From assembly GCA_947034895.1 (NCBI GenBank), contig OX344764.1:60059348-60123347 (forward strand): a DNA stretch of 64,000 bases, given 5' to 3'. Shown one piece after another: positions 54,822 through 64,000 of this stretch; position 1 is the first letter of the stretch, and each line of letters begins with the position of its first letter. The position numbers and the translations under genes were made by a program. This DNA comes from Rhytidiadelphus loreus (taxonomy: Eukaryota > Streptophyta > Bryopsida > Hypnales > Hylocomiaceae). The notes under the pieces are model-generated. The model was given only the letters and a program-made list of their open reading frames with translations, did no database searches and was not told the origin of the DNA.

Positions 54822-57664
54822 ATATACTAGTTTGATTCTATTGTAATATTTTCAAATATCTTCTCATCACAAATATATTCATCTATGATCTATATTTATG
54901 ATCTCATAAATCACATGCCTCCCACAGACATCTACACACCAAGTGGCCACTACCAATCTTTAGTGTTCCTATGTGGTGATACTAATGACGATGTGGCCAC
55001 CTTCATAATCACTTCAATTAGTACTACAATTTAATAAGAAAACTCAAAGCCTCTTAATGGGATCAATTTTTTTCTAATGCCAATCTTGAAGAACACATCT
55101 CTCATGCTCCTCTACCAATTAGCCATCAAGAAAAACTTAGAAGCACAAAAAAAAGATAATATATTCTTCTCTAAAGTTTGCATAAGAAGAATTGTTATTC
55201 AACAACAACAATACAACACAATGTGCACACAATGTATTTCATTAGTGGGGTGAGTAGGGCAATGGGCTTGAAGCAATAACATAGTAAGAATGGAAACAAT
55301 AGGAGCAAGACCATAATTATGGGAACGATGAACAACAAAGCGATGGGTGGCAACACAAGCACCAAACAACCCTTTTGGAAGGCATGTGTGTGGGACTACA
55401 ATGAGTTGGTAAGCAATGACAAGTAAGATGTCTATAAACCCTAAGACCTTATTTCCTAATCCTCTATAGCTGCTCGAGGTATTAGAGTATTGGACAATTG
55501 GAGTAATGGAATGTTGGACCCTCGAGGTTGATATCAAAATATGCCCCCCCTCTCAGGTATTAGCTAGTGAATATTATCCCATAGCAACTGAAATCCACCA
55601 AGTATTGAAAAGAAGTGGATAAAATCATTAGATGGAATTTTGGTGAAGTAGAGGGCTACGAGTTCCCATGCATTCCCAAACGTTGAGAACTCCGCCACAC
55701 ATGATGTTGATGTGGTCAAGAGATGACCACATCAACAATTATTAAAAAATTAATTAATTAATTAATTTTTTCTGGCAGCACAGGTTGGTTCCCAACAACG
55801 GGAACTCACATGAAACGACCCTCTCTAAGGTTGAATCCCATGTAATGATCTTCCAATTTTTGGAGGGCAATGGTTGACTTTTGGCCCTAAAATTTCCTTA
55901 TGATTTTACATCCTTTGATTTCAAAATGTAACCATTTTTTTCCCCCATTTCCATTGACTAACTTTGAACTAGGTGCTGGTTTTTCCCAATCATTGCTTAT
56001 TACTAGACAATGGCATTTTGATTTTATATGTGCATAGTTGAAATTGGTAAATATTTAGATGGATAAGACATTGAAATGAGTGGTTTGAGTCTTTTCATAA
56101 ATTTAGAGGCCTTAAGCCCCAAAGTCCCAAAGTCTTTTTAGGAGACATTTTGGATTTGAAGTGGTCTTATGTGACTTCAGTTTTTGATATGATTTTCTAA
56201 GTTTTTTTTGAAGATATAACAATAAATAAGCATTATGGGAATATTATTTTTATTTCAATTGGGAGGAAAAGTTATGTCACCCTAAGCCCCAAAAGGCAAA
56301 AAGTAGTTCACTAGGCAAAAAAATAAAATAAAAAAATCGTAATAAGACTTTTAAAATTTTGTTTATTATAGATTTGATTTTTGTCCGCATAGAAAGCTTT
56401 AATTCATCCCATTTACTTTAGTGATGTAAAAGATATGGACCATGATTTTGTTTTGCAAGCAATCATTGCATTTTCTTAAGAAAATACCTTATTGGATTGT
56501 TTTTTAACTCAATTTTTACAATTTAAAAGTAAATAAATTCTATAAGGTTCATTTTTCTTGCTAAAACAATCTCACCTCTGAGATTAGTATGTTTCAATTC
56601 CATTCTAGATCTGTGAACAATTTAGATTTTCATTCTATCGTGTAAGTACTTTTGGTTAACAATTTTTTAAAGAATGAAAATCAAATTTTTTTTATTGAAT
56701 TTTTTTCTAAAATTTTCAACTAAAATTTTCAACACAAAAGATTTAAAAAATCAAAATTTGTTATGCAAAAATTTTAATTTTAGAAACACTGCACTAAATT
56801 GTGATTCAAATGTTTTTTTGATGAAAAAATGGCCTTGAGACTTTAAAGATAATCCTTAAAGGGCATTGCAAATTTGAAGAGCATTTTGAAAGTCAAATCT
56901 CAATTTTCACATAGTTCTTGATTTCAAAGCTTTATAGCTTAAATAAGAAAATATAGCTCTAATATTCTATTTTTATTGCATTTAATTTCTTTGCAAATTG
57001 TTAAAATTGTTGCTTTTGTGACAATTTGAAGATAGCATCTAGAGACCTTAACACACACACCTTTGAAGTTTGAGAATGTTATAGTAATACTATAGTTTTT
57101 TTTTCCAATTTAATAAATATGGCTATAATATGCAACCAAAAGTAGCAAACCATTATGTCCTCAAAATCCGTGGGCCTGGAAACAAAAAATAATTAAGAAA
57201 TGCACCTCTATGTGAATACATGCACACATATAATATGAATATGGATATGGATACCAATTTTTCTATATATGAATACTACATACATATAGTGAATTATCTC
57301 ATATCCTTTGTTGAACTTGCTCAATGAACCTCCTATACTACATCCAACAATCATAGTTGGCAAAAAATAATTCTAAAAACAAATGCAAAAATGTTAGGAA
57401 TTTTGTTAATGTGTATTGAAAATAATATGAAATTAGAGGGAATATTTATATTATTAGCATCTACCACATTTACTTTTGCCAACTACAAATAAACATTCAA
57501 CATAAAAAGTGATCTTGATAGTTGTATATGGTATCATTTGGGGGAGTTTTCAAAAGTAAATTTTCAATATAGAAAAAATTAAGCATTAATATTTTAGTGT
57601 CTCCAAGCCCCCTACAAATTTTTTATTGATAAAAAAAACAATTCTAGATGATGTATTTGAATAC
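54822..57664. other. AT-rich intergenic DNA, no gene recognised
   Basis: One ORF of 112 codons (55199-55537, - strand) lacks any domain. 55740-55845 repeats, in order, words found near 47995-48110 (GGGAACTCACA, ACCCTC, CATGTAATG), marking a dispersed repeat. Confidence 0.5.
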
Positions 57665-57904
57665 GGGGAGTGTTAGCATGTGAGCATAGAATCTATGAGC
57701 CTAGGAGTCTATATTCTAGACAGCTTCTATGGTTATAGATATCTATGTTATAGATACCTATATTATAAATTCTTTCCATATTATAGTGTTTCTATGTTAT
57801 ATGTGTATATGTTATAAGCATCTTCAAATGGTTGTAGGTACTACCTACAACTAGCTTCAAGTCTCTTAGGCTCACGTCTTTGTGCTCACGCGTTAGCATC
57901 ATTG
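57665..57904. mobile_element. Short non-autonomous MULE relative, 240 bp
   Basis: Left tip GGGGAGTGTTAGCATGTGAG; right tip, inverted, CAATGATGCTAACGCGTGAG. Both have the GTTAGC/GCTAAC...GTGAGC form of the large family and continue with GAGCC words. The inside has TCTATGTTATAGATACCTAT-type repeats like the element at 15801-16127. Ten-base flanks (atttgaatac, atttcaactc) match at seven of ten positions, consistent with an old duplication. Confidence 0.6.
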
Positions 57905-60900
57905 ATTTCAACTCATAGATTGACTATGCAATTGCAATTGACAAGTGACAACAACCATTCCATGCAAAAATGAAAGCTATACACAATATATTGCAAAAAG
58001 TATCACTGTTTAGTTTTACATTCTTTATAAGGTTAAGACACCCAAATGCACAAGGTGCCTAAAAGTGCCATTAGAACAAATGTTTTCCTTATATACAACT
58101 CCTACATCAATATGTACCTATTCTTGAATAAATGATTTTAGAACATCTACCAAAAAACTTTGATCCCTCATTACTTTCTTAATGATGTGTTCTTCTCTCG
58201 TACATTGAAATCTCCTTTGATTTTCCAATTAAAATATAATTTTTTGGTATCAATTTAATTATAAAAACTATGCACTATAAGAAAAGTGATGCTTTTAGGT
58301 TACCCTACCTTAACTAGCAGTTGGAAACATATCCAAACAATCACAAATTTAGGAGAAAGCATTTTCAATTTTTTAAACTTGAAAAAGAATTACTTTCAAA
58401 GCTTATTAATATGGTCGTTTTTTATAAAAAAATTTACCTAATGATTTGGATGTTGTAATGCAAAATTCATATTTAAGCATTGAATATACAAGATACAAGT
58501 TGACTTTCATTGCCTTTTGATGCAAAGGGAATTTTTCATTTTATAAAATTTCAAATCTCTTTTTCAAATCAATATGAATTTGTCATACATTAAATTCATA
58601 TTCACATGGTCAATTATTTTTAATATCTAAGTAATTAACTTGTGCAACCTACCTTACAATGAGTCAACTTAGTCAAAGATATTTTTACTAATGTTTTTTT
58701 TTGGTTTTCAAACAAATGGTTATGTGGCCTTTCTTTCAAGAAGGTTTTGAGTTTTGTGGCTTTTTGATTTGGGAGGGTTGTATTGAAGGAAGCCAATTTT
58801 GAATATGCAATTTTGTGTATGTAATTTTTGTATATATTGGCTTTGCACAATGGGTGAAATGAGGTTTTGGAAACACAGTGGCAACAATGTGCATGGCCAT
58901 CATTACAATCTAGTGTTTTTTAAACACATTCGCCTCCTTTTTTGTTTATAAGCTTGAAGCTTCCCATTTATTTTTTGAAGAAATTGGGCATTTAATTGCC
59001 TAAAAAAATAATCCTATTTTATACTCGAAGTGTTTCTTTCATAATCAAGGTTGTCATATATTGTTGCTAATCAAGAATTACAACCACTAACCACTCCACA
59101 TATCAAGCAAAAAGATAATAGTTACAAATAAAGAGAAAATATGAAATTGTAAAATTACAAAAGTATTCAAATTATTTGATATCAAAATCAATAGGATTAG
59201 AAATTGTAGTTAAAAAAAATTTAAAACAAGATTTAATTGAGTGGCCTAAATAATGAGTAAATAAATGATAGTACAACTAAAAGTAATATCAAATAAAAAA
59301 CAAATAAGGAAGATCATAGCTATTGGCTCTGAGGATTAAAAAAATGTTAAAATGACCTTTAGGAAAAACTTTAAGGAAAAACTAAAAATTTCCTTTAATT
59401 AAAAAGGAATTCAAGAAACAAAATTTTACTTTAAAGAATATAATAAAGAATATTAAATAGAATACTCTAGACCCAAGGTTTTAGGATGTAATTTGAGTGG
59501 TTAGATAGTAAACTTATTGATATAGATCCAACTTGAGTGGTCAACAATGAAAGTTTGAATATGAATATTCTAAAAACATATAGGCCCGTAGTTATAAAGA
59601 TCCAACTTGAGTGGCCAAAGCATGAAAAGATTGGGAGCCTCCAACACCTCCAATACTGCCACCCCAAATGCAGGTGGTAGAAGTGCCAGCAAAACTTGTT
59701 TGGAGCATTTGGGATGAGCCTCACAAGAGTTGAGTAGTCCTCACTAGTTCCACTCCATATTGCATAGCATATTGTAGACACATACATTATGTGACTCTGT
59801 GTGCATTTGTAATCCTTGTTGCAAATAAATCTATTCAAAGTAGCATTATAGACTTTGTGACTTTGTGTCGGCATGTACACAACAATTATTTGTTGTGATT
59901 TATTAAGTATTTTTGAAATACAGTCTTGTTGTGTATGTGATATTGTTGATTAAGTGATCTCCATTTATATACCACTTTGTAATGAATGAGCCTTAGCAAA
60001 CCTTTTGCAATAATAGCTAGTATAAGAGATTAGAAAAAGTCTTCTACTTATCAAATCTTTGTTTTCATCTTGGAACATGATATGGCGATGCTTTTGTAAG
60101 AGCACCTTCAGTGCTACATTGGCAACTAGGCATTATATGCTAATTATTTTGTAAGAGCATCTTTAGTGCTACACCAGTAACTAGGCATTATATGCCAATT
60201 ATATATGGCAATTATATGTTGTTTGCGTTCACGTCCCCTTTTGTTAACGGTGTCTCTTCTGTTGCATGTGCGAGTTGTTGAGGTGGTAGTGGAAGGTGAA
60301 TCATTAGCAAAGTTCTTTTCCTTTTGCGCCCTTTGAGACTCCAAGGAGTGCTTGAGGCACTTGAAGGGTACAACAAAAGATCAATTCTTGCCACGTGAGA
60401 GCCAAGAAGTGTTGCGCTTGGGAAGGTAATATGAAAAGTGCCGTTAGCATTACCATTGGGGGTGAGTTTTTGATGCTATTTTGAAACCCCCACGCATTAT
60501 TGTGTCTCTTTACAGGTCCGGATTGAAGATGCTCTTTAACTTGTTTTTATGACTGGTCTTCATGTCAGAAAGTGTTAGTGGGATGTAGTTTTGTGTTGGT
60601 GAGATGCAGGGAAGTTCAGTGCAAGAGCAGTCTCTCCCGGTAAGTGCATCTAAGTTATGTCAATGAACCAGCAACCATGAATTGAATTGAACCACAAATA
60701 AGTACTTTGGTGGTGGTGCAACTGCTGTTGATGCTTATCGGACAGTCTTAGCATAAGGTGCTCATTTGCAGACATAAGTCAGTCTTATCCTTTGCTCACT
60801 GTTGCAAGAGACTAATCCAAACATTTCTACTTGTATGCATTCACCCAATTGTTAGAAGATATTCCTTAGTCCCTTGGCCTCCAATGATTTTATTACTGTG

Positions 60901-61776
60901 GTTAACAATTGCCATAGGAGAGTAGAAATTGATGTTCTTCTCTATGGCACATTACAACTCTACATAGGAGAGTAGAAATTTACGTCACTACTACAAATAA
61001 TTTATCTTACAAGTCCCGACCTTGAAAAGGAGAAAAAAACACATTCCAAGCTTCAGTTGGAAATGACTACATCCTACAGATTGTATATGGAACTCTTGTC
61101 AGGAATGGGAGGTCTACAACCTTGAAATTGCATAAGAGATTCCTAAATTAGAATTTGATTGTGACAAATTTGGATACTGTGACAAACATTATTTGCACTC
61201 CTAAACATCACTACATGACCATTTATGGTCTAAATCCTTGTTTTGCATAGAACCAAATATTACTTACCTCAATTTCATTGAATTGGTGATAAAGGAAGGT
61301 TTGACTTGTACAAATTGATGTGTTATTTTATACGAGTAAGAAGTTATCCAGACGAAACATCACCAGCAACCACTGAGTTCACAATCCAAAATATTGAATT
61401 GGAGGCACTTAGGAGTTGAAATGCTTGACATGGCACATCATCAACTTTAATTTAGAAAGAATCCTTTTGTAAGAAAATAAAGGAATCAAATTTATCTCAT
61501 AATAAATTTAAGAATACAATCAATCTGCAAATCGAAGCCTTTATCCGATAAACGAATTATGGTAAATGACACGAACGCAAGGTGTTGCCCCAAACGTAGC
61601 ACCAAGCTCTTGTCGGTTCTCTATCTGTCTCCACTGTTAACTGTACACAGGGTGTGCAAAATTTTCCTAGAACTAGTATCATAGTAAAAATATCTGCAAA
61701 TCAGTAGAGGCAACCACAAATGACAAATGAAGGGTGCTCAACTGTTGCAATTCTTAAGAACAGGAGAGTACTTTCA
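57905..61776. other. AT-rich intergenic DNA to the MCTP gene end
   Basis: No exon chain recognised. ORFs at 58635-58850, 59467-59880 and 60144-60394 lack domains. 60094-60210 contains two direct copies of a unit of about 60 bp (GTAAGAGCA-CTTCAGTGCTACA to ACTAGGCATTATATGC). A 19-base direct repeat (CATAGGAGAGTAGAAATT) occurs at about 60914 and 60965. The last few hundred bases probably include the MCTP 3-prime untranslated region. Confidence 0.5.
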
Positions 61777-64000
61777 CTACAAGATACGGTCTGATTGCGA
61801 CGGTAGCCTTTTGAAGAAATTGATGGGCAGAGCAGGCAAAGGATCTCGAAACCGAGGGTGTCGCAATATGTACACACCAAGCAGCACTGCCACCACTTGG
61901 AACGGTGTCACGTAGAGCACAATGGCCGTAATCAGACAGAATGTGATGAACACTGCAGTGGCCCTGTGCAAGACAAAGTCACAAGAAGAAAGATCAAAAG
62001 ATAGCATAATGAAAGCAGAGGATACTAAAATAATTAGAGAACTCCTACGCTGACCCAACTGCAGCTCACCTAGAAGTACACCTGACTGACCTACATTTAG
62101 AAAATTTGGTGTAAGATATCAAGGCAGGGTTAAATGCCTCTGGTCACTGATATTTGAATGGAAAATGCGTCGTCTACTTTCGGACCTCTACTTTCCCTTT
62201 CAATAGTGCACTACAACCTCCCATTTTGAAATTGCAGAAGAATTTACACATGAAGATCAAAATTGTCTCAACAGGTTTGTCTCTTCTACCCAAAGTCCTC
62301 TTCACAGCTCTATACATACAAAATCAATTCTACATATTGGTTAAATGCTGGAGGAGACAAATCCTGAGGACTCATCACAAGCATCGAAACAAGACAGGAA
62401 AAGCTCCACAGTAGTGCATGACAGGCAGAAAGGAGGTCTCATACCTAGGATCACGCCAACTAAGAAGCGAATGGAGGCGTTCACCTAAGCTAGCCATATC
62501 ACCAAGTGCGTTCTGAAGACGACCCGCAACTCCTCTCAGTCTCTCGTATCTGTGCTTCAAGATCTGCACACATCAATCAAAAAATGATTAGGAAAAACAT
62601 TGCACTGAGAAAACAAGCAAAAAGGATGAACCAGCAAATCACAGGAAGGATGAGCCAGATTATCCAACCATTATCTAAAGCAGCTTGGGCGAGGGCGAAT
62701 CTACTTGTGAGAATCGAAGAAACTGGATTTGCCCAGGCCAAATGTAACGAAAAAGAAGCGAAATAATTTCGTCCTCTCCTCTCCCCAAACATGCCCAGAG
62801 CTGAAGGGAGCTAAAACATTCGCTTTTCAAGCCAGGGCGAAACTTCAGAATCCTCCGGGTGAGGTCAAACATGGTACAAGCGATTCAAGCTTGCGTCCTC
62901 TGAAGAACAAAATTACAATTGCTGGTTGAAATTTCCGACCTCTGGTGCTCTATTGGCCGGGACGACATTGAATTCCTCCTCCAGCTCATCCAAGTCGCCA
63001 ATGTACTCCCCTTGAGAGAGTTTGGCGTCCATAAAGGGAGGGGTGCGAGATCGAAAGCGGTAGTTCCAAGCCCCAATCAGAAACATATAAAGAAACACCG
63101 TCGGCAACAAAAGCTCCGGGTACCAAACAAGGATCAAGAAAAGGATGTGCACCAGCACCGTAGTGACCGGACTCTTCCAACTACAGATGTCGGAGAACCA
63201 GTTCATCACAGCCAGGACACCACTCAGCACACCCTGCACAACAGCAACAAACATGCACAATCAGTTAATTCGATAAACCTGCATTCGAGAAGAAACGCGC
63301 TTGAAACGGGCCACCCCCCCTTAAAGAGCACTCCCATCAGTGACACTATTCCCACTAACAATGCGGCTATTCAAATCACTCTTTCTCTCAAAAATGGCAC
63401 TTTCCACTTAATAGTCCCATTATTATTCTCAACCGCAACACCTTTTCACTAAACTAAAGCTCATATTGTTACATAAAAAGCATTGTGAAAGTACAACTTG
63501 ACATCACTATTCAAATATCTATGTTATGTACCAGTAGTTGCATTACAGAACATAAATTGTGAATATTTCTTAAAAAGTACAACTTAGCACCACAATTCAG
63601 ATGTACTTATCCTACTCGGACCCAAATCTCTCACATTCTCTCACACATTCTCTCAAATACATACATCTTCCCTGTTGCGGAATACCAGATATGAAAAAAA
63701 GCATGAATTGCTTGTATTGAAAGTACCCAAACCTCATAAATTAAAACCCTTCTGTAAATTACCATTCCAAATTATCTAGCGCACATTCATGGTCCCATCA
63801 TGACACGCTGAAAAACTTGGGACCCAGGCGGAAGATCAGAGTGCAGAGACGTTCATTCAGTTAGAGTGTCCGGCGTACCATGATTCGGAAATAGTTGGCT
63901 TTGCTCCGTCGCATGCTCCATCGCTCCGACTCCGTGTCCAGCATGAACTGCACGATCTCCTGCCGCAAGGGCGGCTCCGCCTTCATCAGACGCAACGCCA
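61777..64000 (-). CDS. MCTP family protein (multiple C2 and transmembrane region), C-terminal exons, partial
   Basis: Four exons are present, the first cut by the window edge: 64000-63879, 63233-62940, 62563-62445 and 61963-61777. Junctions are GT/AG and in phase (0, 0, 2). The first exon encodes EPPLRQEIVQFMLDTESERWSMRRSKANYFRIM, the conserved block ahead of the membrane region. The second has the first hydrophobic segments (TTVLVHILFLILVWYPELLL), an FLIGAWNYRFR-type link and the acidic GDLDELEEEF. The third has RYERLRGVAGRLQNALGDMA and LLSWRDPR. The last has a membrane hairpin (VFITFCLITAIVLYVTPFQV) and the family ending RHPRFR...NFFKRLPSQSDRIL. Together they are the PRT_C domain. In plants MCTPs tether ER to plasma membrane at plasmodesmata and traffic signalling proteins such as florigen; the C2 domains lie beyond the window. 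QUIRKY/FTIP subgroup not assignable. Confidence 0.93.

Noticed and set aside
55199..55537. 112-codon minus-strand ORF
   Set aside because: No domain, no splice context and composition like the surrounding intergenic DNA.
62919..63452. Plus-strand ORF of 177 codons at the MCTP locus
   Set aside because: Overlaps the MCTP exon 62940-63233 in antisense and its intron; no domain.

Overview
The window is nuclear DNA of a streptophyte plant. It holds only two intact-looking host genes, both with introns and clear plant families. One is a membrane-anchored FkbM/DUF7870-type methyltransferase-like protein (43977-45862, + strand). The other is the 3-prime part of a multiple-C2-domain transmembrane-region (MCTP) gene running off the right edge (61777-64000, - strand). 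Intron-containing MCTP, the AT-rich background and the transposon families suggest a non-seed plant or a TE-rich plant genome; I cannot name the species. All protein and splice calls come from reading ORFs, splice-site phase and family motifs by eye; no database was searched.

Most of the window is transposons. 2460-14173 is a complete 11.7-kb CACTA (En/Spm) element with 33-bp terminal inverted repeats (one mismatch) and a TAC/TAC target duplication. It has two divergent genes. On the + strand is a TNP2-type transposase (Transpos_assoc, TNP2, DUF4218 and DUF4216 regions) that carries one in-frame TAA. On the - strand is a TNPA/Transposase_24-like protein whose exons join in phase to an FCP1/HAD phosphatase-like domain with a mutated catalytic motif.

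14223-39926 and 17532-36598 are two nested copies of one large Mutator-like (MULE) family. Each is bounded by related ends (CA...GCTAGCGTG plus tandem GTGAGCC-type motifs) and each has its own perfect 10-bp target duplication (CACACTAGGC; CCTTACAATC). The outer copy is old and eroded. The inner 19.1-kb copy carries two divergent genes. The - strand gene is a DDE MULE transposase with a WRKY/GCM-like zinc region and a C-terminal SWIM finger. The + strand gene is a 12-exon gene whose predicted product has a ParB-like motif, a charged coiled-coil and a beta-class N4/N6 DNA-methylase-like domain with an intact-looking SAM-binding motif and an altered DPPY motif. Its first intron (4.7 kb) consists mostly of about 14 tandem copies of a 331-bp unit, each with a GGATCC-centred palindrome. 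This ParB/methylase-carrying MULE is the most novel item in the window.

The rest is AT-rich intergenic DNA with small non-autonomous elements: a 153-bp palindromic CACTA MITE, two short relatives of the MULE family, a solo MULE end, a 282-bp TIR element, a 150-bp-arm foldback, and a decayed gene around 50.6-51.5 kb.
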